Of a stretch of DNA of 64,000 bases, positions 42,080 through 52,443 are shown one piece after another. Within the stretch, counting starts at the first letter, position 1. The number at the start of each line of letters is the position of its first letter. Source of the DNA: Diphasiastrum complanatum. Taxonomy: Eukaryota > Streptophyta > Lycopodiopsida > Lycopodiales > Lycopodiaceae. Below the pieces are notes generated by a model. That model was given only the letters and a program-made list of their open reading frames with translations, was not told the DNA's origin and made no database searches. The translations under genes were made by a program, and so were the position numbers. The stretch lies in contig CM055112.1 of NCBI GenBank assembly GCA_029204225.1, positions 30,806,788-30,870,787 of the forward strand, read 5' to 3'.

Positions 42080-43264
42080 AAAAAAAGGACGTCCAGCAGT
42101 ATGTAACCAGTTGCCAGAAATGTCAAGTAAACAAAGCAGAGCGTTTAAAGGCAGGAGGGTTGTTGCAGCCCTTAGAAATACCAGCTGGTAAATGGGAGAG
42201 TATCTCCATGGATTTTATAGTAGGCCTGCCTAAAACCCAAAAGGGTAATGACGCTATATGGGTCACAGTTGACCGTCTGACCCAAATGGCTCATTTTATT
42301 CCGACCAAAACAACCGTTAGAGCTCCAGAGTTAGCGAGGTTGTTTGTAGACAGGCTATTTAAATTGTACGGTCTGCCTTCCAGCATAGTCAGTGACCGGG
42401 ACAGTAAGTTTAATGGAAATTTTTGGAGGACAGTATTCCATCATGTCCATACTACTTAATATGAGTACCACCGACCATCCACAGACGGACGGTCAAACAG
42501 AGAGGGTAAATCAAGTGCTGGAGGATATGCTTCGTGCATACGTCAGCAAGAAGCAGACTAATTGGGAGGAGTATCTCTTAATATTAGAGTTTGCTTATAA
42601 CAGTACCAAACATTCAGCTACGGGATACAGCCCATTTATGCTGATGTACGGTTTTCAGCCACGCTCTCCCACAGCTGTAGGGTTTAAACAAGAAAAAGTT
42701 GAAGCAGCCAGAAAATTTTTAGAGGACCTAAACCAGATGATAGAACATGCTAAGCGTAGCATTAGGCAGTCCCAGGATCGAGCCAGGCATTATGCAAATC
42801 CACACAGACGGGATGTGCAGTTCTCCGCTGGTCAGAAAGTCTACTTGAGAGTCCCAGTTGACTCTAAAACTCTCAAATCAGGAGTGTGTGCTAAGCTGTC
42901 TCCTAGGTATTGTGGTCCCTTTACCATCAGTAGGAGACTAGACGAGGTCACGTATGAACTAGAACTCCCACACAGTAGTAAGGTTTTTCCAGTCTTTCAT
43001 GTAAGTCAGTTACGAAAAGCCTTAACCAGATCAGACAATCTAGTAGGGGACAGTGTTCTAGTTCTCCTATTGGATCCTCAACAACCTCCACATGAACCAG
43101 AGGAGATTCTTGATAGTAGAGAGACGCAAACTCGTCATACTCTATACCGAGAATATCTGGTTAAGTGGAATGATCAGCCTGTTGAGAATGCCACTTGGGA
43201 AAGAGGCAGCGTCCTTCGCAAGATTTTTCCAGACTTTGTCTTAGAGGACCAAGACGGTTCTTAA
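42080..43264 (+). pseudogene. outer Gypsy B copy: integrase and chromodomain
   Basis: Begins inside the integrase zinc region (KDVQQYVTSCQKCQVNKAE). [14 protein letters not shown] and IVSDRDSKFNG carry two catalytic Asp residues; a two-base deletion near 42445 shifts frame, then HPQTDGQTERVNQVLEDM (Glu) opens a frame of 290 codons to 43262 with the C-terminal domain (LSPRYCGPFTISRRLDEV, VFPVFHVSQLRK) and chromodomain (REYLVKWNDQPVENATWE). It includes the part deleted in B1 and is the best-preserved integrase tail in the window. Confidence 0.9.
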
Positions 43265-43275
43265 GGGGGACGGAG

Positions 43276-43633
43276 TGTTACGAGCTTGTGACCAGTGCCG
43301 AACCCTAGAGAACACAGATAGGTCAGATACCACAGTCAGGGTCGTGTCCAGCGTACACGACCAACAGGGCAAGACAATGTGAGTAGTGTGCCCCAGCACG
43401 GTCCATAGCTATGGCGGGCCTAACACAGTCGAGGGACCCTGTCAGCAGGACAGGGCCCCCAGTTGGGTCCTGACGTGCAGTCGGCCACGTCAGTGACACG
43501 TGGCCGACACTTGGTAGTTGCATGCTACCAGTGCTCGCACTGGGCTAGGAGGGGCTTACTCTATATCAGGGAGTAGGCAAGGTTGGGTGGATCAGTTAGT
43601 GTTTGCCCTACTGTGGTGTTAAGATCTAATACA
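43276..43633 (+). repeat. outer B copy: 3' LTR
   Basis: Preceded by the purine tract AAGGGGGACGGAG. Starts TGTTACGAGCTTGTGACC, ends GATCTAATACA. It abuts LINE coding sequence, so this B element was inserted into a LINE; the 5' LTR and target duplication are lost. Confidence 0.9.
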
Positions 43634-45022
43634 GCCAGGCTGCATTTGCGCACATTTCCTCCGGTCTTTCAGCATTGGTCCAGTTCGAGCGTGGTTGTAC
43701 AATGAATCATATTTTTGATCCCGCTACTAGATGCCAGTTGTTTCACACACGGGTGGTTCCAGCAGTGATGTATGCCTCCGAGATTTGGTTGCCTGGACTT
43801 TCTCTCCGGGACTGGGCAGGCCATTCCCGCATTCCAGCCACTATGTTGGGTCGCATGATACGTGCCAAGACTACCACCCCTCATGATATCCTATGTGCTG
43901 AGTTTGCTGGGATTCAAGAGATTCGTGCATCTCACCCAGATAGATACATAGTTGCTGCGGTTACTTCTTCACGTGTCCTAGCTGATTTTCATGCCAAGCT
44001 ATCCTGGTACCAGCAGGCGTCTGATCTCTTACAACATCTGGGCATCTCTATCATGGATCTTCCTCGTGGTACGCATTCGTATATCCGAGGCTATTTATTC
44101 CGTCGATATATGTAGCAGACTTGGAGCTCCCTCCCACCTTCCCGTATTCGACTGAGCTATTACCAGACACAGTTCCTTTCTTTGGATCCTTCTGGTTTGC
44201 CATTGTTGCCGCTGTATCTCTCACAGCCCCTATCACACAGCCTGCACTATCATCTTGGGCAGTTGCGCATTTCCTCTCATCAGCTTGCTATTGAGGCCGG
44301 TCGTGCATGGGATATCCCCCAGGAGCGTCGTCTATGTCGCTTGTGCTCGTTGCAGGAGGTGGAAGATGAAGCCCATTTCCTCCTCAGATGTTCGTTGTAT
44401 TATGAGATACGAGGGAGGTATTATTGTCTCTTTCGCGATGGCCCGCATACACTACTTCGCAGTTTTGTCTCCTATCCGGATGCTCGTTGCTTGGGACTTC
44501 TTGTTCGTGAGATGCTTACTCTCCGTCAGTCTCATCTGCCTGTACCAGATCACCTGGGGTTAGACTCCCGGCAGCTGCTTCTCACTGGCTTCTTTCGGAC
44601 TCGAGCACATGGTGATGACTCCGATGATGAGATTCCTATCGCTGTGCCACCGCGGAAAAAGCCCAGATGTAGTCAGCACTCGCCTCCATCAGGGCCCACT
44701 GTACGGTCCACTCAGCGAACACTTCACACTTACTTTCGCTGATATGTACTTATTCTCCACCTGGCCCGGATTGTGGGCATTGGTACTTTTTCTATAGTTC
44801 TTCTGTTATACCTGGCCCGGGTTGTGGGCTTATTTCACTTCTACTTTGTTCTACTTTCATTCATAGCTAGTTTATAGCATTTTATGGCCACGTCCTCCTA
44901 TGGATGATGCTCCTGCTGTTGCTCGTACATATTTTCTTTTTGGTCTTATGCACCCACGGGTGCCCAAAAGACGTTAATAAAGCTTTCTTTCTTTCTTTCT
45001 TTCTCTCTCTCTCTCTCTCTCT
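43634..45022 (+). mobile_element. LINE 1, 3' part
   Basis: Non-LTR retrotransposon truncated by Gypsy B. The ORF2 end (43636-44742) is interrupted by one TAG at 44113. It has the LINE thumb/post-RT motif LFHTRVVPAVMYASEIWLPG, a zf-RVT-like CCHC (CRLCSLQEVEDEAHFLLRC, about 44334-44390), a basic region (PPRKKPRC) and the very last residues QRTLHTYFR, which fit the PCNA-binding PIP box. The 3' UTR has a duplicated ACCTGGCCCGG-TTGTGGGC block (44760, 44807), a short hairpin (44950-44963), GTTAATAAAG and a TTTCT/CT-rich tail to about 45020. Confidence 0.85.
44950..44963 (+). other. LINE 1 3'-end hairpin
   Basis: GCACCCACGGGTGC, self-complementary arms GCACCC/GGGTGC, about 30 bases before the repeat tail. 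LINE 2 has GTGCCC/GGGCAC at the same place, a compensatory change. Likely the RT recognition structure. Confidence 0.6.
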
Positions 45023-46080
45023 AAACTTTCACATAATATCGAGGGATTTGATACTGCTTGGAGCAAATTTGATGATAAAGTCTTATTAATAAAGTTCCGT
45101 TCCATTGAACAATGCAATGCTGCTTTACGCCTTAGAGCTAAGCTCAAAGGCACTTTTATTTATATAGATGAAGATCTAACACACACACAATGGGGCAAGC
45201 GAGGAAATTGATCATTCAGGAGGCCAATGCTCGAAATCAAAGAGTAGTCTTTATTGAAGGCAAGCCTAAATTCTATGATAAGATTTCACAATAGGAAGTC
45301 GGGGATCCAAGGCAGAACTGCCTGAGATTTGTCTCTCTCAGGCATTGTCTTTTGGCCTGTGCTACCGCATTGATCAGCTTCAGGTCTCTTCTGATCAGCT
45401 GGCTATTGAGACAAGCAGATACATAGACAAACCACGACCCTTATGAATCTTCAGTGTTGTACACTACAAGAGGTTGAGGATGAGTTTCACTTTATTGTCA
45501 GATGTCCAGCTTACTATGAGATTAGAGGCAGATATCACTGTCTCTATCGGGACATTCCACTCACACTTGGTTCCTTCTTTGCCTAAGTTGGTTTGCTATT
45601 ACGAGAAATGTTCTCTTTGAGATCTTCTCTTCTGTTCGATGATCAGGATGTTGACCACAACCAGCCACATATTACACTTTTCTTTCAGAAAAGATTTAGA
45701 GATGATATTTCAAATAGTGAGATTGACATTCCAACTCGATGACCGAAGCTCGACCGAAGCTCCATCGTCTTCCTCGACCATCCAAATCCAGAGTTCACCA
45801 CCAGAGACCTCCATCTGTCTCACACCAGATCACACAATTTTTCTCTCTCAATAAGTAAGTTTTATTCCTCCGTGTAGCTATTGGTTAAGCTACTGCTTTT
45901 GTACCCTCACCATAGCTGGAGGTTAAGCTTTGGTTCTATTTCCGGTTTATTTCTGTTTTATTCTATCTTTTAGCTAATAGAAATAAGTCCGGCATGGACG
46001 ATGCTCCTTTCTGATGTATTTTTTCTCATGTGCCCAAGGGCACTCTTTAGACATTAATACATTCTATTCTATTCTCTCTC
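45023..46080 (+). mobile_element. LINE 2, ORF1 end fused to ORF2 end
   Basis: 45060-45294 reads an ORF1 C-terminal domain (VLLIKFRSIEQCNAALRL, KGTFIYIDEDLTHTQWG, then KLIIQEANARNQRVVFIEG). Without an RT it continues at about 45445 with the ORF2 end (LQEVEDEFHFIVRCPAYYE), so most of ORF2 is deleted. Frames shift several times. The last frame ends SHQITQFFSLNK, positioned like the LINE 1 PIP-like end. The 3' UTR has the hairpin GTGCCCAAGGGCAC (46030-46043) and an ATTCT-repeat tail. Confidence 0.8.
46030..46043 (+). other. LINE 2 3'-end hairpin
   Basis: GTGCCCAAGGGCAC; counterpart of 44950-44963. Followed by ACATTAATACATTCTATTCT tail. Confidence 0.6.
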
Positions 46081-46799
46081 TTCGTGGCCAGCGCAGGTCT
46101 GCTGGCCCGTGGCCTGGTTTTGTGTTTATTTTTCTTTTACAAAAAAAAAAAAGGATTCTGATCAGCGAATCGTGATTTGCAGAACAGTGAATCGTGATTT
46201 GCAGAACTATGGTTCAATGGCTACACACACAGACACATACACATACATGGGCGAAAAATTTACTTGTTTTGGTGTGCAAGAGTGGCTCCATTCTTTTTTC
46301 AGGACAAGCTTGTGGTGTGAACTGGCAAAATCATAGAGTCGACAATGTTACGTTGAAAAAATAAGGGTGCTCAAAGCAGGTCTATGCGCTGAATGCATAA
46401 GCACAGAATAATGTGGTGGGACCTTTTTCCTGTTGTGTTGGTCTTCAGATTTGGAGTACTGCTTAATAAGAACGGTTGAAAGCATTTGTATGATTATTGG
46501 AGGTCCAGAAAGACGAAGTACTGCAAAGCATGTCCAAGATTTTGTTTACTAGTCAACGAAGAAATTTGGGGGCACAAAGATGATCGGCTAGTCTCAACAA
46601 TAATGCTCCCCACTGTCCCTATCAATCATAAGTCCAGTTCTGAAGGCCACCAAATTCGGAAGACCAGCACATTGGGACCAGACCCCTATCATGTTATTCC
46701 ATGCTGAATCTCATCAAAACATAGGCCTCTTTTTACCACTCTGATTTTGACAAAGAAAAACCAGGAGTGTATTCCTTACCTAGAAAACTAACCCTAAGA
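46081..46799. other. intron, no gene recognised
   Basis: Includes an A run (46140-46152) and a short direct repeat AATCGTGATTTGCAGAAC (46166, 46191). Reading frames around 46486-46707 resemble nothing I know. Confidence 0.4.
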
Positions 46800-47240
46800 A
46801 AGGACACCAGTACTCTTACACCTTTCTTACTTCAATGTTAGATGAGCCAACATGCTATGAAGATGCTTGTAAATCTAAGAGTTGGATGGATGCTATGCAA
46901 ATAGAGTATGATGCTCTCATTGAGAATCATACTTGGGATCTTGTGAATCTTCCTCAAGGGAAGAAACCTCTTGATTGCAAGTGGGTATTTGGATTGAAGT
47001 ATAATCAAGATGGATCAATAAGTAAGCATAAATCCAGGCTTGTAGCAAAAGGATTCTTACAAACTAAAGGCATTGATTATGATGAGACTTTGCTCCTGTG
47101 GCTAAGCTTGTTACTATCAGGTTGATCATTAGTCTTGCTACAACCTTCAATTGGGAGCTATTCCAACTTGATTTCACAAATGCTTTCCTTAATGGTTATT
47201 TGGAGGAAGAGATCTACATGAAGCAACCCGAGCTGGTGTC
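46800..47240 (+). pseudogene. Copia RT relic
   Basis: Start of a Ty1/Copia RT: SWMDAMQIEYDALIENHTWDL, CKWVFGLKYNQDGSI, KSRLVAKGFLQTKGIDYDET; then a frameshift near 47095 into VTIRLIISLATTFNWELFQ and DFTNAFLNGYLEEEIYMKQP. It ends before the YVDD motif. No other part of this element lies near by; it sits in the 29.9-kb intron just upstream of the next MDR exon. Confidence 0.85.
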
Positions 47241-47582
47241 TGTAGACTTGTGCCATCTGAGTATTGGAACATACTCTATTTACCTTTCTCGGTTGGTATG
47301 TACAGTTGAATGCTTCTGAATTACAAGTTGTATGTCCGCCCATGACATGAATGACTACAATGCAGATGAGATTGAATCAGTGGTTTATGTTCTGGTTGCT
47401 GAAAAGCTTTTTAGTTTTGCTGTGCCCCTTTTTAGCAACTTTTGTTTGCCTACTAGCAGGTTTTGACTATGATGGTTCTACTGTTCTTGATAGCTGGTCC
47501 AATAATTTTTACTTGCTTGAGACAGAACAAGTTGTATTGGATGCATTTTTTGATTTTGACAGGGAATTAATTATGGTTGCAG

Positions 47583-47644
47583 TTGCTACATGCTTGGGTT
47601 TGTACTCTGCTGCACCAAAGGGAGTCTACACACCTGGTCTTGAG
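47583..47644 (+). CDS. MDR gene, fourth visible exon
   Basis: Borders ATGGTTGCAG and CTTGAG|GTGCAT. Two bases plus 20 codons; with the G of the previous exon it reads V-ATCLGLYSAAPKGVYTPGLE. This continues GLNFAD exactly as in quinone-oxidoreductase-type MDR proteins (GLYSA..TPGLE), placing the substrate pocket edge. An apparent frameshift upstream (GGAATTAATTATGG) is intron sequence. The next intron is only 142 bp. Confidence 0.92.
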
Positions 47645-47786
47645 GTGCATGGAGTCTAATGGGTTTGTGCTTGTCAAATATGGTTTAATTAATCAAATTG
47701 TTTTCTCCTCTAGAACGCCATTCAGCTGTAGTCGGCTTACTTCAAAGAAGCACTTTTCATGCTCTGAGAAGTTACATTGTTCATAG

Positions 47787-47963
47787 TTTGCAGGGATAGT
47801 TGACGCTGTTGGTGAAGGTGTCGATGCACTGTCTGTGGGTGACAGAGTTCTAGGCTTGACCAGATTTGGTGCATATTCATCACATATCAATATTCCATCA
47901 AAGTATGTACGATCATTTCCTGAAAACTGGTCATTCAGTGAAGCAGCTTCATTTCCTGTGCAG
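47787..47963 (+). CDS. MDR gene, fifth visible exon
   Basis: 59 codons in phase 0, acceptor TTCATAG, donor GTGCAG|GTGCGA. Reads FAGIVDAVGEGVDALSVGDR and VLGLTRFGAYSSHINIP, then WSFSEAASFPVQ. G-x-V-x-x-V-G-x-x-V and GDRV are the signature of the MDR catalytic domain; no zinc-binding cysteines are seen, as expected for quinone oxidoreductases. The alternative acceptor at TTTGCAG would put a stop at once, so 47787 is chosen. The following intron is 10.9 kb. Confidence 0.95.
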
Positions 47964-49089
47964 GTGCGATCCCCAACAATCATGTCATCTACAATAATAT
48001 GAATGGACTTTTAAAACTAGAGACAGTTTGTGCTGCTATAGACTACCAAGATTTGTTCGTGCTTAAGTGACTATCTAAATGGATTGTGCTACTTTGATGG
48101 ATGTATGTAGAGCCCCATTATGTTGCTAATGGATCGGGGCATTCTTCTGAACTTAGAATTGATAAGGTAATTCAATGTCAGAACCATAGATCCAGCGGTA
48201 CGCCGCAGATCCCGGTACCGCGGATCCATACTGATCCGCAGTACCATAATATATAATATTTTTTTTTTTATATTTTAAAAAAAAATAAAATTTAGAAAAA
48301 AATAAAATTAAGTGGGCAATATGGGTATCAGCTTGAAGCTGTTGACGAGAGCAGTGCATTTATGCAGGTTGCCGGTTCTGACGAGAGCGAACAGCCAAAG
48401 GACCAAGGGGATGCAAAATACCAAAAAGTGTGTTTTCGCTCAGGGAGTCGGAAGGCCAACTCATGAAGAGGTTGTATCGTCGGGGCCCCGGACCCCACCG
48501 TTGGGGGGCTCTGCCCCCCAAACCCCCCAAGACTTGCTGCTATATAGAAATTGTAATCTAGTCATCTCATAACCATCATGGTCTCACTGTAGACCCTATA
48601 CTAACAACCGTGCTCAGTAATGGCTTCTCCTCATAACGAAAGCCTTACAGATCTGAGCTCACGGTTAACTAGTGACTACTAAACTGAGAGGTGCATTATT
48701 TAGTTGTCTAACACATTTTGTAGCTGAAAGCACCGGCAACCTGCATAAATGCACTGCTCTCGTCAAGAGCTTCAAGCTGATACCCATATTGCCTATTATT
48801 TTTTTTTTAAGTTATTTTTTTTTTAAAGAAGAATTAAAAATAAAAATAAAAAATGGTGCTGCCCTGGTACCACGGATTTTTGGGTGGCACCATAATGGCG
48901 GTACCACGTGCCACTGGTCAGAACAGAGAATTTTTATTGAGGCTAATATTTTATACCAAGCAGACAATACACAAATCATAACTTGGCAGATGAATCTGAT
49001 TTATGGTAAGCATCCTTCGATGATTACCTCCACTTTATCAACCCTGCTCAAGCCCTAGTTTTCATCTACTCCAATCTCCAGCAATCTGC
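47964..49089. other. intron with coding-like remnant on both sides of a hAT insertion
   Basis: Outside the hAT at 48185-48916, frames at 48110-48184 (ANGSGHSSELRIDKVIQ) and 48925-49060 (WQMNLIYGKHPSMITSTLS) look protein-like and lie on either side of the 8-bp duplication. I do not recognise them; they may be one older element cut by the hAT. Confidence 0.3.
48185..48916. mobile_element. non-autonomous hAT element with 8-bp target duplication
   Basis: Flanked by GTCAGAAC at 48177-48184 and 48917-48924. Ends CATAGATCCAGCGGTACG and, in reverse complement, CAGTGGCACGTGGTACC. GGTACC/GCGGATCC palindromes lie near both ends. Inside, 48315-48376 and 48732-48793 are 62-bp inverted repeats with a single mismatch, separated by 355 bp that include the hairpin TTGGGGGGC-TCT-GCCCCCCAA (48501-48521). 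No transposase. The right 460 bp match 28732-29188. Confidence 0.85.
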
Positions 49090-49846
49090 ATCTGGCCTTT
49101 TTATGTATATGCATAGAACCCACGGTTCCCAAAACCGTGGGCTCTGAGAACCGTGGCAGGAAACGTACCGTGGTACGGTTCACCTAATTAATTAATCAAT
49201 TAATTTACTACATTTCCCCCCCAAAACCCCTGCAGCTCGTTTTTAGACCCTCATTTCTCATTTTTTGCAGGTGGAGGTTTCTGAGAGTGGGTGGAGGTTT
49301 CTGAGAGAGTGTTGCTCAGATTGGTGAGAGAGAAGAGGGCAGGGTAGAGAGACTGTAGCGGCCTCTGTAGAGAGAGAAAATTAAGGTTTAGTTGTAGGGT
49401 TGTTTTTTTGGCTAAAAATTCAGGTTTTTGACATTCCCTCATGCAAATAGGTCTATTTTTAGGGTTTAGGCATTTAAGATCATGGAGAGAGTTTGGGACA
49501 GCCTAGAGAGAGACTGTACCAGCTCATCTAGAGAGAGAAGGATAGGGTTTATGGGTTAGGGTTTTTTTTGGAGCCAAAAATCAGGTTTTTTGCATTTGTC
49601 TTGTCTTGCACTTCTTCCGTACTTCACTTCCATACTCCCTGTTTCCTTAACCGTCTCACACCATGCCTCCTGGAGATATGCCTGAGCTCTGGGGTGAGGT
49701 GGACCAAGACCCCGAGTTCGTTAGGTCTGACGTTCGGTCTGGGACGCGTGGATGGTCCTGTAGGTTTTGTCATGCTCGTTTTGTCAGCACCCTCACTAGG
49801 CTGAAAGGCCATCTCCTTGGTGCTGTCAAGGGCGATGGCTATGCCC
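49090..49846 (+). pseudogene. hAT element 3: subterminal repeats and BED finger
   Basis: Starts with ACCGTGG/CCACGGT repeats (49108-49187), continues through a GA-rich leader with duplicated GTGGAGGTTTCTGAGAG (49271, 49290) and TTTAGGG-like words, and reaches ATG 49663: LWGEVDQDPEFVRSDVRSG, then CRFCHARFVSTLTRLKGHLL. This is the same BED family as transposase 1. Cut at about 49846 by a Copia fragment, so the catalytic part is lost. Confidence 0.8.
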
Positions 49847-50668
49847 ACCAAGTCGCATCTGAATAACCTTCCAACTAAAGATTCCCATCATCTGTATAAT
49901 TGATGCCATAAGAAGTTCCTTTGGCATATCTTAGAATCCTCTTGGCTGATATGCAATGTGCGTTTGTAGGTTTACTCATTAATTGACTTGCAATGTTGAC
50001 AACATGTGAAATGTCAAGTCTGGTATTTGAGAGATAAATCAAACTGCCCACCAATTGATGATATAACGTCTCATCAACAAAAGGTGTCCCACATCAACCA
50101 TAGATGACTTATTACTTGTATCCCCAGGGGTGGCTATAGACGTGCAATCCTATGTATTGAATCTTTGAAGAAGTTCATTTGCATACCTTGCCTGGTATAT
50201 AAAAAGAATATAATGTTTCTTCCACACTTCGAATCCTAGGCAACAATGTATCAATCCCAAATCTTTCATGTCAAATTCATGTGAGAGATTTTCTTTGACC
50301 TTAGCAATAAGTAACTTATTGCTACCTGTAATGACTAGGTTAACATAGAGAACAATCATTACGATGTCCTCTTTCTCCCTCAAAACATACAAGTTACAGT
50401 TGGATTTACTTCTAACGAAGTTTTGCTTTGTATAGTAATTATCAATATGATTGTACCATGCCCTGGGCGCTTGTTTTAACCCATACAAAGGCTTCTTAAG
50501 CTTACATACCAAATTTTCTTTACCTTTAACCTCAAATCCATGTGGCTGTTCCGTGTAAACCTTTTTCTTCAATTCTCCATTGAGAAAGGCACTTTTGACA
50601 TCCATTTGTTGAATGTCCCAATGAAAATAAGCTGCAACTGCCAACACGGTCCTTGTTGATGTCATCTT
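49847..50668 (-). pseudogene. Copia RT / RNase H relic
   Basis: Sense: TSTRTVLAVAAYFHWDIQQ, DVKSAFLNGELKKKVYTEQP, KPLYGLKQAPRAWYNHID, then VLYVNLVITGSN where the catalytic YVDD has become YVNL, and DLGLIHCCLGFEVW. After a stop near 50150 it continues into SLIYLSNTRLDISHVV and the RNase H start LEGYSDATW. Fused on the left to hAT element 3 and on the right to family-A copy A4. Confidence 0.9.
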
Positions 50669-51658
50669 TCAACTTTGCAACAAGAACGAATGCTGAGGAA
50701 CAGCTACTGGAGTAGAAACTGGAGGAACTGGTACTGCCCACTGAACACATAATAAGGCTACACAATGAGCCTTCGGCAGGCTACGAATGAACTGCTTCCC
50801 AGTAATCAACTGGAAGTCTCCCTGAGAATCAATGCCAACAAGTGAGTGTGTAACTACACCATGTACAAATGTCAATGTCTGTTGTGTCAAGTCCAGTGTA
50901 ACGGCCCCAAGAGATGCAAACCAATCAGTGCCAAGGATAAGATCATAACGCTCCATAGGAATAATATAAAGATCTGCCTGTCCAGAAAAATCTCCAATGC
51001 GGTATGGTAAACCATGAAACATCTGAGAACTAGGAAAAGAGTGTAAACTGGCAACCTCAACTGTGAGAGGCTGTGGAGCAGGAACAGGTGAAGCACGGAT
51101 CCGACTGGTGATATAACTGCTGATAAAAGAATGAGTGTTGCTTGTATCAACTAAAGCAATATACTCACGACCAATAATGCGTACACGTAACCGAATGGAG
51201 CGAGGACCAGGATGCCCTGTCCAAGTAGCATAGGCAAGCTGAGCATGGCAACTAGCAGGAAGTAAATCACTGGAAGGCTTAGGAGATAGGTCAGGCTCAT
51301 CAGAAATATGAATGTAGATATCGGAATCATCTGGAGTAGTGCCCTCATGGTAAAAAACAGCAATAGTAGTAGGGAGGGGCTGACGGCAATCATGGGCAAA
51401 ATGGTCAGGACTCTTACAACGAAAGCAAAGACGCTTCTGCTGAAGGTCAGCGAACTCTGCAGACTTGTAACGTCGGACAAAAACAGGACGAGGGGTCGGA
51501 GGACGAGGAGACGAAGGGACAATGGAAGGAGCCGGAACAGAAGGGGAAGGTGTAGAGGTGGACGAAGCGGGAAAAGATGAAACAGAAGGACGAGGTCGGG
51601 AGAAGCGGGAAGGAAGGATGTCAGAGTACTTGTGCTGTAAAGTACTGGCAAGAGACAT
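50669..51658 (-). pseudogene. A4 knuckle and protease frame
   Basis: An uninterrupted 329-codon frame: the gag end (SLASTLQHKYSD), proline-rich spacer, CFRCKSPDHFAHDC knuckle, VDTSNTHSFISSY (the DTG is mutated to DTS), MERYDLILGTDWFASLGAV and the linker to the missing pol. It is the longest intact family-A frame; in A2 a stop interrupts the spacer. It shows that knuckle and protease were read as one frame. The Gly-to-Ser change would impair catalysis. Confidence 0.85.
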
Positions 51659-52443
51659 CGCCTCAACAAGTGTGGGGGGATGGAAAGAAGAAACATCATA
51701 ACTTAAGGCACCACGAAGTCCAGCAATGTAACAAGAAATAAGCTCACTGGGGCTGTAGATCTATGAAAAGATAAGAAAACTCCATAAACTAATCTGTATA
51801 GGAAGCAAGATCACTGGTTTGAGTGAGACTACAAAATGAATCACGCTGGCGGTTGAGCCACTGAGGATCAATCATAGCATGACGGAGGGCACGGCGAAAG
51901 GTAGGCCAAATATGGAGCCCTTCCCGATCAGGATCAGCTCGATAGACCCGCCACCACGTGGCAGCGCGTCCATCTAAGTGTAAAGCAGCCAACTGGATCT
52001 TCTGAGGATCAGTCTTATGGTAAATCTGAAAATAAGTGTCAAGCTTAGCAAACCAATTCTATAATAAGTTCTCGTCAGAGGAATTGGAATAGGTAGCAAG
52101 CTGTACCCTATCACAAAAATCTCGAGCAAAGTGTGGCTTAGGAATTGGGGCTCGTGGAAAGAAACCAGGAGGTGGGGTAGGAGAAATGAACTGTACACCA
52201 CCAGGCCGACTAACAGAAGAAGATGGAAATTCCAAATGGAGGGGGAGTCCCAAATGAAGGATAAACAGGAGCTTTACTCGGACCATGAGGCTGTAAAGAA
52301 TCAATCTGTGACTGCATAGTGGCAAAGCTGGTCATAATCGTATCTAGGCGAAGAACGAGGCCAGAAAGAGTATCATCCATGGGACGAAACTGATCGGATA
52401 GGTTCTCCTGAACAGTCTCACTCTGGGTAGGTGAATGTGCCAT
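51659..52443 (-). pseudogene. A4 gag
   Basis: From MAHSPTQSETVQENLSDQFR at 52443 through MQSQIDSLQPHG to the gag core (MAALHLDGRAATWWRVYRAD, 51930-51990). Frameshifts near 52240 and 51800 and a small insert near 51750 break it. Confidence 0.8.

Noticed and set aside
39305-42088. Self-integration as the only explanation of the inverted B half
   Set aside because: Ordinary nested insertion followed by deletion explains the same LTR-integrase junction; the decisive second junction is lost.
47540-47600. Apparent frameshift in the MDR coding sequence (GGAATTAATTATGGTTGCAG)
   Set aside because: An acceptor at GTTGCAG with the donor at 17670 gives an uninterrupted frame, so these bases are intron.
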